Positions 21,318 to 31,710 of a stretch of DNA of 64,000 nucleotides are shown here, piece after piece. Both the position numbers and the translations under genes were made by a program. Below the pieces are notes generated by a model. That model saw nothing but the letters and a program-made list of their open reading frames with translations, did no database searches and was not told where the DNA came from. The DNA is from Cunninghamia lanceolata (lineage: Eukaryota > Streptophyta > Pinopsida > Cupressales > Cupressaceae), in contig BSBN01000293.1 of assembly GCA_027924645.1 (NCBI GenBank), positions 10,897,521 to 10,961,520 of the forward strand, given 5' to 3'. Every line of letters begins with the position of its first letter. Position 1 is the first letter of the stretch.

Positions 21318-22293
21318 ATGCCAAGATTAGAAGACCTAGTACCCCAATTCCAAGACCTCCTCCAAGCACTTTACCAAGAACCAAACCCTAGACCAATGAA
21401 TCATTCAACGACTACAAACCTTCATCCAACAACAACTTTAAACAAGCCAATCACCTCAAATACAACACCTCATAGCCCAAGCCCAACACCTCATAGCCAC
21501 TTGTCAATCACAAGCCCAACAAGCACATCATCCTTTAGCCATTCACTATCAACCAGTGCCACCTCAACCTTACATGTCATCACCTCCCTTCATACCAATC
21601 TCATCAATCCACATATCAAGTTCATTCACATCAACTTATCCCACTTCATACCAATCTCATCCATCCACATATCATGCCAATTCTACATCACTATACCCTG
21701 TTTCTTCCAATATCAACAACCATCCATGTCAATCCATACCCCAAGACCTTTTATCTACATATCCCACCATTTCACCTAATCACCAAGACCATCAAGCACC
21801 ATTGATAGACCTAAGTCCACCTTTGCAACAAGATCGAATCCCTGCAAGACCTCATGATACCTTTTATAATGGGAACACCAATCTAGATCATGCATCCTAT
21901 GAGTACCCTCCATCACTATCCATTCAAATGCCACTTCATGAGCCTATTAGTCCTATCTCTGAACCACCATGTGATCCCAATCCTAGTCCATCGATCCACC
22001 AACCTTCTAGTCCATCAATCCCTTTATCACTTTTATTATCAAAGTACTCTAATGCTTCTCCAAAAGAGAGATTCAAGATAATTTTGCAAATCATGCTTGA
22101 AAGAAAACTCATTGAACTTCCCACCATCAACCCATGTGAAGAAAGTCCATATGATCAACATGACTATTGTGCATACCATAGGACCAAAGGCCATGATACA
22201 AATGAATGCCTTGTCTTTGTCTCAAAGTTTTACAAGATATTCAAGCATGAAATTGATGAGCATACCAAATCATCCCAATCCCATGTGTCACCC
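21318..22293 (+). pseudogene. Element D gag-like protein, proline/serine-rich, frameshifted
   Basis: The frame begins at ATG 21318 (MPRLEDLVPQFQDLLQALYQ), is low-complexity in T, S, P and H, and shifts frame near 21550. The second frame ends with KYSNASPKERFKIILQIMLE and the motif YCAYHRTKGHDTNECLVF. That motif matches the C-x2-H-x4-GH-x4-C linker seen between gag and protease in Tat/Athila-type plant gypsy elements. This anchors D in Ty3/gypsy and gives the coding strand. The solo LTR interrupts the frame at HVSP. Confidence 0.6.
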
Positions 22294-23136
22294 TGATGAA
22301 AGAGCATCTCTGGTTCAAGAGCAATCCTGCATCAACCAAAAACATTTGTATTTCAGTTTGTTTCTTTTCATTTACCAGTTTAGTTTAGGCAGTTCAGTCA
22401 GTAGTAGTTTCTGTATTTTGGTCTGCATTCTACTACAGTTGCATCTCAGATCTTGTGGAGATAGACTTAGCATATAGTTTCATTCATGCATTATCATATC
22501 CAAATTTTAGATCATTTGGTTAAGGTATCAGAAAGATATCGCTATCAGAAGATCGACTATTTTCTCATAACAGAGCATCCTAACAGTTTCAGACAATCAG
22601 CTAAAGGAGAAGACTTGCAAAGCATTCCTTGATTTGTGGAGCTAAAAGACACATCAATCAATGTTTAGTGGTTCATGACTGACCTTCCTGAGATCCTCTC
22701 ATCATTCCATTCATTTGCAGAGGAGTTCTATTCATTTAGGTCTGACCTATCCATGTACACACGTTATAGCTCTTCATTAGGGTTTGTGATCTTCCTTGGC
22801 CTACGTGGAGGAATCTTTTGTACTGAATATGATATATATTGATGTAATAGATCCTTAGGAAAGGAGATTTCGATAGTTCTTTTCATTTAGAAGATAGATA
22901 GTTGGAATTTGTGTGAAGGAGCTTCAAAGCTATATCTTGAGTATATTCTATAATCAAGCCTGTGCGCCCTAATTGTAAGCCCGCATGTTGCTAGTGGATT
23001 TATATTTGAATTCTATGATATACTGAATGATTGAATCTACATTTGCTTTACATCTTTGAGTTGTTTCCGTTGTGTTTACTCTAGTTTCACAGCCTGGACA
23101 GTTCATTCTGTAAACCCTCCTATCGTGACTACACCA
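22294..23136. repeat. Solo LTR inside element D
   Basis: 843 bp starting TGATGAAAGAGC and ending GACTACACCA, flanked by identical CACCC (22289-22293 and 23137-23141). D's proline-rich frame continues on the far side (SSSPNPNPSNPS). No internal element sequence is present, so this is a recombined solo LTR. The parent family is unknown. Confidence 0.7.
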
Positions 23137-23141
23137 CACCC

Positions 23142-24300
23142 TCATCTAGTCCAAATCCTAATCCATCCAATCCTTCTATCCCCCATCTAATCCAAATCCT
23201 AATATGTCCAATCGCATCATCCTTCCATCCAATCAACATCCTAATCCTAAGCCTTCAACTTCCATCACCCATTTACCTACAAAGTATGTGATCCAAGGGT
23301 TATTAGCAAGGAATCAATCATCTCCATGTCCAACACATATGCTTGAGCCTATAGAAGAGCCCTCAAACACCTTGTCTAATCCTCCAAATTCATCATGTAC
23401 TCCACAACCCATCAACCCTATTAAAGAGGCTCCCATCATAAGTCCAAGTCAAACTCCATCATGCACATATGTTGATGACCATCAAGAGCCCCTCGAGTCC
23501 ATTGAAGAGTCTCCAACTATAAGCCCAAGTCAAGATCCATTGTACCCTCATGTCGATAACCCTCAAGAGCCTATCAAGTCTATCCAAGATCCTTCCACTT
23601 CCATCCAAAATCAAGAGCTATGTCAAGAGTACAATCCAAAGCATGTGGAAACATCAACTGCTCATTTAAATCAAGATCAAAGCATCTCTAAGTTCAACTC
23701 ATCCATGACCTATGTATTGTCTATGATCAAGATATTATCTATGATCATGATCCTATTCATGAGCAAATTGATCCCATTCATAGCACACTAAATCCTATTT
23801 ATGCTCACATTTATGATCAAAGTTCTATCTATGATCATGAAAACCATGATGATCCTCTTAGCCAAACTTTATGCAATCCATGATCAAGAGATTATCACTC
23901 CACCTATCCCTACTCCCATAACTATCCATGAGCAAGATATCTAAATTGCTCCTATCCATCCTCCACCTAGCCCAACCCATGATGTACAAACATCGACTTG
24001 TCATGATGAGACACATGGCTCCCAAATAAGCATAGAAGATCAAACAAACACATTGGATCTAAATGAACATAATCAAGATCCTAATGGTCCTTCTAAATCC
24101 ACCATCGATCCCATTTCAAGTCCACCAACATATCCTATTGGTCTATCCACCTTCATCCATGAATGTTCTTCCTTAGGAAAACAATAGCCTTTGTCCTCCA
24201 CTTCACCTTCTCCATCCAATAATGAACACGTGTCTAATGTTCAAACTACACCTAGTCCCATTGTCCATCGCATACTCCAAAACATGAACTACTAACGTAA
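23142..24300 (+). pseudogene. Element D low-complexity coding remnant with internal repeats
   Basis: It encodes proline/serine-rich sequence with imperfect repeats of roughly 29 residues, each built as ISPSQ-x-P...VD-x2-QEP...SI (from about 23440 to 23610). A Y-D-H/Q-rich stretch follows (YDQDIIYDHDPIHEQ, about 23720-23870), then stops. I know no family with this repeat. By position it corresponds to the gag-protease region of a gypsy element. Function unknown. Confidence 0.5.
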
Positions 24301-25234
24301 AGGCTTAGGCCTTTATAAACAAGGTATTTTGGAGCCAATCCATGTCAATGTCCCTCCATGCTCATTTGGCCTTGGGTATACACCTCAAGGACAACAATCT
24401 AAAGATTTTGGTACTTCCTCCATCCATCCTAAGTCCACCACTTTCCATCAAAAATCACACCATATTCCAAAGACATATGTGGCCATTCCACCTCCACCAT
24501 CCTACAAATATCAAAAGTATGTGACCATAAATCTTCCACCATCTAATTTACCTCCATTACTTCCAACTCCTACTATCCCTCCATCCACTTTGTCTCCACT
24601 TCTATGAATACCTAATTATCCACTTATCCATAAATTGCCTCCAAATCTTAATCATGACCAAAAAATGCACATATTGTCTAAACATGAAGCTTTCACTCAT
24701 TCCACCAAACCCATGGGATTCAAAAGTAAAAATTTGGATGAATCTACCTATAAAGCCAAAAATCCTAAGAATCCTCATGCCTTAGGGCATCAATGCAAAG
24801 AATCAAAACAAAATCTATCTAACCTGCTATCTAAGACCATACCCCCAAAAGAAAAGCCCAAAACTAAAATGGTTTGGGTCCCTAAGCAAAAATCAAGCAA
24901 ATCAAATGAAGCATCCACATCTCAAAAATCCCAACCATCCCCTTCCATTCAAAATTCCCATACCATTCAAAAATTCCAAAAATCCCACAAGCAAAGAAAA
25001 AACCATAAAATTACTAAGTCTATGTGGGTACCTAAATCACTCAATCACCCATCTCATAAGCAAACATCCTCATTGCTTCTGACACCACCTTCCCATCAGA
25101 AGCTTCAATGTTTATCATGGTGTGTTCAACTGTTGCTCATGGTTCTATTCTCACAATCCTCCATCTCCCCATCCTTCATCCACTATCCTACATATCTCCC
25201 CAATCACTTTCCTATGGTCCATGCTTTTGCATAA
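24301..25234 (+). pseudogene. Element D pre-RT region with GLGY motif
   Basis: The first part reads GLGLYKQGILEPIHVNV and then CSFGLGYTPQGQQ. This matches the GLG...GLGYTP segment that lies between protease and RT in Tat-like gypsy polyproteins. A stop at 24605 is followed by a lysine/serine-rich frame (MVWVPKQKSSKSNEAS; SMWVPKSLNHPSHKQ) to about 25234. The RT that should follow is absent. Confidence 0.55.
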
Positions 25235-27589
25235 ACCTTTCAGCCATCCTTTTCCATATGCCCTCCATAATCCACTAGCCTACCCTACCATGAACCTCAT
25301 AAATCCACTATCTTTACCTACATAATCCATATCCTAACCCACTATTCCCCATCCATCCATCCTTGCATAAACTTTTCATAATTCACTATCTACCTAATCC
25401 ATCTTCCTCTTTCATGCAATCCCCTACCAACATCTATGAGCATAATGACATTTGACATGGTCCATGTGTGACATTCATCTCTAGTGGGATAGTATCACCC
25501 TTCATGGAACTAGACGTTTGAGTCCCTCTTATCCATATCCACCTACACCATCCAAATATCCTATCAAAAAAATCAAAAAAATAGAAAAGAAAAAAAATCA
25601 AAATAGTAAAGAGAAATTGCTTCATCCAATGGTGAAAACCACCCTTGGTGGCACTTTGGATAAGTACCATGATGAAAACCTGGCAAACAAGTATCATGTG
25701 TAGGTTGATTATCTATGTCACTTACACTTGGGGGCACATTGTCTCATCCAATCTACCATTTCCTTCCTATCTATCCCATCATACCATTTCAATACCATCT
25801 TACCATCCTTATCATTACACCCATATACCTATCCTATTGACTCCATTCATCCTCCCTTCCTTCTTTTGATCTTGATAAAGATATGGGGGCAAAATTGTTG
25901 AAACATTCTTTGGATATCTCTTGATATACCTTATCCTTTCCAAAACAATCCATCCTATCATCCTATTGTCATAAGTTTTATCATGTAAAATCCCAAGTAT
26001 TACACCTAGAATGGGGCATGTTATTCCTATGCGACATAGTCTTTGGAGATCACATCCTAGCTCCATTATGAGGCATACATCCATCCACTATAGCCTATTC
26101 TTATATCTATCCATTTATCATGAGCTTTTGCATTCCATGGCCTATCCTCTTATCCACCCATCTATCATGAGTCTTTCATCCCATCCAACTATCATGAGCC
26201 TTCCATCCCATTTACTATCACCCATCCTTTTATCTATCCATCCTACCTTGATCCTTTTATCTAGACTTGGTCTTCCTTTGTCTAATTATACATCCTTTTG
26301 TCCATCCATCCCACCTACATTATCCCTTGCACCTAGACTTGGTGTTTCCCTTGTCATTGGTATCTAGCACAAAGGCTACCCAAATTGTAAATCCATTTAC
26401 ATTCAAAAATTAAAAAAAAAATCAAAACATTTTCAAAAATCCAAAAAAATCAAAACATCCAAAAAAATACAAAAAAATCAAAACATCCAAAATCCAAAAA
26501 AATTAAAACATTTCAAAAATCCAAAAAAATCAAAACATTTTGAAAATACAAAAAAATCAAATATTCAACAAAAATCCAAGAAATAAGATCAATCAATCAC
26601 AAATTCAATCATCATCAAACAACTTCCTCCAATCAATCCAAACCAATTAGATATTTTTTTAAAATCAATTCATCAAACCAATTCTTCTTCAAATCACATC
26701 AATCCAATCAATTCTTCTAATCCATTCATCAATCAGCCAAATTAATTCTTCAAACCAATTCATCCAAATCAATCCAATCATCAAATCATTCCCAATCATC
26801 ACAATCAATCAAATCAATCCAAGCAATCAATCCAAATGCAAGTCAATCCTTTATCCATACCAATCAAGTCAATTAATCTTGTCAAATTATCCAATTACAT
26901 CAATGGTCTTGATCCTAATCTTGTCGTAAACCAAATCAATCAATCAATCATCATCAATGGGATATATCATTCCCACATCTTTGTGTTGATCTAGGGATAT
27001 ATCGTTCCCTGCAATGACAACACCATCATCAATCATTGGTTTACAGCTTGACAGGGGCAATACCTTGTTTTTTTATATTTATTTGTGCAGGCTTTCTTGT
27101 GTGTGTTATCATTTTATATTTCATTTCTATCAAATCTATATCATTCCAGCTAATATTGATATCTTGTGTATGTTGGAATATCGTTTTGCATTATCCTTTG
27201 CATCTAAGGTCATACCATACCTTTTGTGCATTAGGACTTCAATGCTCTAAGTTTTCTCCCTCATACATTAGACAAGGTTGTATTATGCTAGTGCACAAGA
27301 CACATAGTCACCTTGGTCCTTATACCTTGGTGCATAATGTCTAGTGCTATATCAAACACCATGGTTGCTCACTTTCATTGCAACATAATGTATCCTTCAT
27401 TTCTTCTATCCATTCCCTCATCTTTCTTCCTTGACCAATCCCTTTCATTTCAAGAGCCTACCCATGTTTGTCTAACCCGCCTATCCTCTCAAGGGGACAT
27501 CATCATCCTATCCTTTTCATCTATCCATACCTTATCTTCTTTGAAATAATGTTACTTGACACAAATCTTATCATCTCGAACATCATCTC
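25235..27589. other. Element D 3' noncoding region with A-rich and TCAA-rich low complexity
   Basis: No gene is seen. Bases 26400-26580 are irregular repeats of AAAAAAATCAAAACATCC type. Bases 26600-26980 are rich in CAATCAATCC-like units. A direct repeat of the near-palindrome GGGATATATCRTTCCC occurs at 26959-26974 and 26994-27009. A polypurine-like GGGGGCAAAA precedes TGTTGAAAC near 25890, which may be a relic internal terminus. Confidence 0.6.
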
Positions 27590-27603
27590 AAAGAGGGGCA
27601 AAA
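27590..27603 (+). other. Polypurine tract of element D
   Basis: AAAGAGGGGCAAAA directly abuts the right LTR start TGTAGACACCC. Confidence 0.8.
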
Positions 27604-28427
27604 TGTAGACACCCAAATTTGTCCATTGCTTGCAACACCTAGTCAAATACATTACTAGATACATCATGTAGCATTTTGTCCTAAATCCCACTCCTAATCC
27701 CACTTATCCAACTTTCTAATTAATTAAATAAATCTTATTTATTTAATTAAAATCCCATCTTAATCCCATCCTTATCCCACTTTCCAATTAATTAAATAAA
27801 TCCTATTTATTTAATTAATTTTCCAACTAATTCCCAACTAATTCAAATAAAATATTTGAATGAGGTCCTCACCTTTCATCTCATTGCAACACTTGTCCAC
27901 CTCTCAATTGAATCATGTGTGGTAGTACAACTTTCATTTAATATCCTTCACATGTACAACTAATAAGACTTATTTTATAAAATAAAAGTTTTTGTGTACA
28001 CGATCACACATGAACTTTATTCTCCTTTGCACACGTATCACATGACTACAACTTCCTTAAGAAGTGGGAATAACTAATCAATCCTAGTCGTCCACATCGC
28101 TCAATTAGCCTTTCAATCTCAACCATTCATGCAAATCTATCCTTGCCTATAAATCAATCCTCTCACAAGCCATTTTGAAACATCTACATTTCAAGTACCC
28201 TTATACTGTCAAAATCTCTCCACAATCTTTCATCCATTGGATTTTCATCTATCATCTTCCATCTATCATTTTCATCTTAATGTTATGCTGCTGAATTGAG
28301 CAATCAACATATCAAATCACTCAATCAATCAATCTTGCATGCATCTATATGAGGTATTGAAGATTTGGGTCAAGGTAATGCATTTCATTGTTTTATCATT
28401 TGTATTTATCCAAAATTTTCATATACA
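27604..28427 (+). repeat. 3' LTR of element D
   Basis: 824 bp. It is longer than the left copy mainly because an AT-rich inverted repeat is present twice: 27721-27749 (13-bp arms) and 27786-27820 (perfect 16-bp arms, loop CCT). TATAAAT lies at 28148-28154. It ends TATACA next to CCACC. Confidence 0.9.
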
Positions 28428-28432
28428 CCACC

Positions 28433-28718
28433 AAGACCAATGAAATTTGAACATGGTGCTTCCTCCTCTAATTTGCAAACTCCTATGGAAAAACATAACA
28501 CTGCCTTTGAAGAGATTAATAGTAAGACAAGAAGGAATAGACAAGCAAGAGAAAGGAGGAAGAGAAGACAAGCTTTTTCCCAAGGAAATGCAACTCAACA
28601 AGAAAATATTCAACCTAACATTGAAACAAACCAAGAAGGGCTTAAGAATGAAAAACCTGAAAAAAAGAACAAAAGTTGGGCTATGGTACCTTACACACCT
28701 CTTTCCTCTAGCATTTGA
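28433..28718 (+). pseudogene. Element C gag-like frame, right half
   Basis: It continues in phase with 17281-17546 after D is ignored: RPMKFEHGASSSNLQTP, then an arginine-rich block (KTRRNRQARERRKRRQA) and a glutamine/asparagine-rich tail, ending at a stop at 28716-28718. A basic, Q/N-rich C-terminus would fit an RNA-binding nucleocapsid, but there is no zinc knuckle and I do not recognise the family. Confidence 0.5.
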
Positions 28719-30434
28719 GATTGGGAGGAGGATGATTTGCTCATCGACAACCCTTAGTTCGGTTGTCCCTACAGGTAAGTATTTCTAACCCTTTACCTCC
28801 ATATTGTGCTTCCCTCGTGATGTGTTATGTGTTGTTTAGGCCTCCTAGGATGACCCTTGATTCTCTTGTAAGGTCAAGGATACTGGGAGACTGCCTTTGT
28901 TGTGACCCTTCTTCTATTTTTATCATCATTCTTCTATATTGCTTCTCTGCTATTTTCATTGTTGTGTGTTGTGTCTTATGGACATAGTGTTGTAGTTGGT
29001 GACTTGGGGGCACCCCTCCTATGTGACTATCTCTAAGGCACTTGTTTCTCCTCTCTTGATTTATGTTTACCTTCCTCTAGTGGTTCTACCTAGCTGGTGG
29101 ATGACGAAAAACACATTATACTAATACGGACCTAGTGTCCCTTCAGTGAGAAATTAAAAAATGGACCTAGTCCATATATGACGATGGGGTTCATATATAT
29201 TATTTGACGCTTGGCTAGCAGAACCACTCTATGTGATATTTTGATGTTGTCTTATCACATTTACAAAACATAACAATACTGCTGTTTCGTGCACTTTGTC
29301 TATATTGGATCTTGCATTCCTCGACTTTCTATGTGAATGATTACATGCATTGTTGTTTATCATGATTATATGGATGCTAACACCTTTTCTTGCAGGAAAT
29401 TGTGTGTTTATGGGAACATTTGGTGATCATAAAGTACATGTCACCTCTAGGGGGCATGGGCTTTATGAGAGCTTGTGTTTCCTTGTGTGTTGTCTTCCTA
29501 CCTTAACATGCTTGATATCGGTACACAATATCAACCACCTTAAGGTGGGAGCATATATAAGGTAAGCTGTCTGATTTATGATATCAAGCACGTTAAGGTG
29601 GGAGCATATATAAGGTAAGATGTCTAATTTAGATGATAGAAAAGTGTGTTTCTAAACCTCGAAATCTATTGAAATCATTTAAGACCTCTACGGAGGTGGG
29701 GATGGTGTATTTCTTGAGGAGATTGCACATCCTGTCATTTTCTAAAAGTCCTCCGAGTAGGTGGGGAGCAGATCTGAGACTATCCTAACCCTTAAGCGTG
29801 TCTTTGACGATTGTTGTGGCGAAGTGCAATTGTCAATGTGTGTTTGTAATGTGCCTGAGATGGCTGCAAACCTAGCAATAGGTTTCTTCCATCGCTTGTT
29901 TGTTGTGTTTTCTCTATGTCTTCCATGTGTGTGTGTATGGTGTGTTTGTTCCCAAGCATAGTTTCAAGACTGGTGGCGATGAGCTCCTCCTATGCTTTGG
30001 GATTTGTATGGTGTGTTTGTTCTCAAGTGTAATTTCAAGATTGGTGGCGATGAGTTCCTCCTACACTTTGAGATTTGTTTAGTGTGCCTGTTGCCCCTTA
30101 TGTAGTTTCAAGACTGGTGGTGATGAGCCCCTCCTGCATTTGGGTTGTGTGTTTACTTTCCTTGTACTTGCATTTGCATTTCATATATGAGAAAATGAAA
30201 AAAAAAGAGAAATAATCACTGCATTCACTATATTCATTGTGTTTTGCGTGTCTCCAATGCTATCTTCTCCATGTTTTTCATGACTGTAATTGTCTTCTCC
30301 GTGTTTTGCATGCCTATCACTATCTTCAATGTGTTTGGCATGTCTTCACCATGTCTTCACCGTGCTTTGCGTGTTTGCTGTGTTTGTTGACCGTACTTTA
30401 ATGCATGTATTGGCCTTGCATTTATTCATACATT
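28719..30434. other. Element C 3' noncoding region with tandem repeats
   Basis: No gene is seen. TAAGGTGGGAGCATATATAA occurs twice at about 29541 and 29594 (period 53), each resembling a polypurine tract. Three degenerate 71-bp tandem units start at 29939, 30010 and 30081, centred on TTTCAAGA-TGGTGGCGATGAG. Bases 30230-30400 hold irregular GTGTTTTGCRTG and CTTCACC repeats. Confidence 0.65.
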
Positions 30435-30449
30435 AAAGTGGGGGATAAA
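30435..30449 (+). other. Polypurine tract of element C
   Basis: AAAGTGGGGGATAAA immediately precedes the right LTR start TGTTATGTTAG. Confidence 0.75.
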
Positions 30450-31710
30450 TGTTATGTTAGAAAATGTCCCCTTGGGGGCTCTTCCCTCTTAAGATTTAGC
30501 TCCCAGGTCTTTAGAATGCATTTAGAGCATCTTACATGATAATTTTGAATCTTGATGAGAAAACCTTGAAGTCTTATGGCAAATAGGACCAAGGGGGTGC
30601 TATTTTGATGATCCCTGAACAAAAATAGCAGGGTGGACTTGGGCGCTAGCACCCTAGTCCTACCTTATTTTGGGTCTACCCTAAATTTAAATGTCAGTTT
30701 TATGACTGTTATTTAGGTCCTATGTCAACATCTCAAGTTTGAATTACGAAATTCTTAGTGGGAATGTTTGTAGTTGCATATATAAGCATGTTTAGGATTT
30801 CATTTGTAAACTAGATGGAAATTAAATGAACATTGTGAACTTGTGATTTTGATTCAAGGCATTCATTGTGTTGCAGAGCAGTACTTTGTTGTTATTGTGT
30901 TTGTATTTGTAGATTTGACTCCATCTCCTCATGGCATGAAGATCATCTTCCTTCCATGAGATCTACACTTCAAGGTGATATCTATTGTGTTTTCAATCAT
31001 TTATCATTTAGATTTTGCCTATATCCTGCAGGGATATGTACTCTCATCTGACAATGGTGTTCGAAAGACTTGAATGTCTCTCTGGGGCTTGACTGAGGCA
31101 AGCCTCTAAACACCACAATCTCCTCCCACACTCCTTTGTGATTGCAAGTTACAGGTACTGAGTTTCACAGAGTGGAGTTTCAGAAAGGAGGTTGTAGACG
31201 ATAAGGATTCAGGATCTAAAAGAAAGAGGAAAAAGGTGAACATTTTGGGACAAGGGCGCTAGTGCCAGTGTCCATCTTTTCTAGGGTAGAAATAGAAGAT
31301 ACAGTGCAGATCATTGTTAGAAGGAGATTCAGATTCTATGATGAAAACTATACCTTAGATAGGGGTGCTAGTGCCAGTGTCCCCGACTATTCTGCATTCC
31401 AAATTTTAAAAAATAGTGAGTTAACAATCTCTGTCCTTCACCTTAGTCTGAAAGGATTTGTCGTAATTCATCAATTTGCTTATTGTTTTACATATTTAGG
31501 GTTTTAAGAGTAATTGAGCATTAAATTGAGATATTGTTTGATACATCTGACCTTCTACATTGTTCCAAGTGGTAGCCCAACCTAATAGGTGATTTCTCTC
31601 GCTTAGTGGAGATTCAACTCGGTTGATATGCCCTTGAATGTTTGGTGAGAAGGGAGGATTTGTCTTTGAAACCTAAACCAAAACATTTCCCCCATTTTCA
31701 ACCCTATACA
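30450..31710 (+). repeat. 3' LTR of element C
   Basis: 1261 bp, TGTTATGTTAG...CCCTATACA, followed by the target duplication ATAGG. It carries three GCGCTAG/GTGCTAG motifs matching the left LTR. The longest palindrome is decayed to GGGCGCTAGCACCC. Confidence 0.88.

Larger units (their letters stand above)
17547..28427 (+). mobile_element. Non-autonomous LTR retrotransposon D (10.9 kb)
   Basis: LTRs of 774 bp (left) and 824 bp (right) both begin TGTAGACACCCAAATTTGTC and end TATACA. The target duplication is CCACC (17542-17546 and 28428-28432). The primer-binding-like TTTTTGGTGAAC follows the left LTR, and the polypurine tract AAAGAGGGGCAAAA precedes the right one. The 9.3-kb interior has gag-like and pre-RT motifs but no RT, RNase H or integrase, so it must borrow enzymes. 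A solo LTR sits inside it. Confidence 0.9.
15308..31710 (+). mobile_element. Non-autonomous LTR retrotransposon C (16.4 kb including D)
   Basis: It is bounded by long terminal repeats of 1217 and 1261 bp and by the exact target duplication ATAGG (15303-15307 and 31711-31715) in B's RT codons. A primer-binding-like TGGTGAACCC follows the left LTR, and the polypurine tract AAAGTGGGGGATAAA precedes the right LTR. Removing D, the interior is about 3.0 kb and contains only a decayed gag-like reading frame: no protease, RT, RNase H or integrase. Plus orientation is inferred from the order of primer site and polypurine tract. Confidence 0.88.

Noticed and set aside
25880..25912. Possible LTR boundary at GGGGGCAAAATTGTTGAAAC in D
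   Set aside because: A purine run followed by TGTTG looks terminus-like, but no matching LTR pair or target duplication was found.
23858..26084. Minus-strand frames rich in Met, Ile and Trp inside element D
   Set aside because: They are antisense shadows of the P/S/H-rich plus-strand sequence.
26400..26580. Evenly repeated AAAATCAAAACATCC units suggesting a CRISPR-like array
   Set aside because: Units are A-rich low-complexity sequence with no unique spacers; the context is a plant retroelement.
27014..27344. Hydrophobic small frame (FFIFICAGFLVCVIILYFI) as a membrane protein
   Set aside because: T-rich DNA readily gives hydrophobic frames; there are overlapping alternatives and no flanking gene context.
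15724..31051. Matching small frames in both LTRs of C (15724-15909 and 30866-31051)
   Set aside because: They recur because the LTR is duplicated; no codon-level conservation or motif supports a gene.
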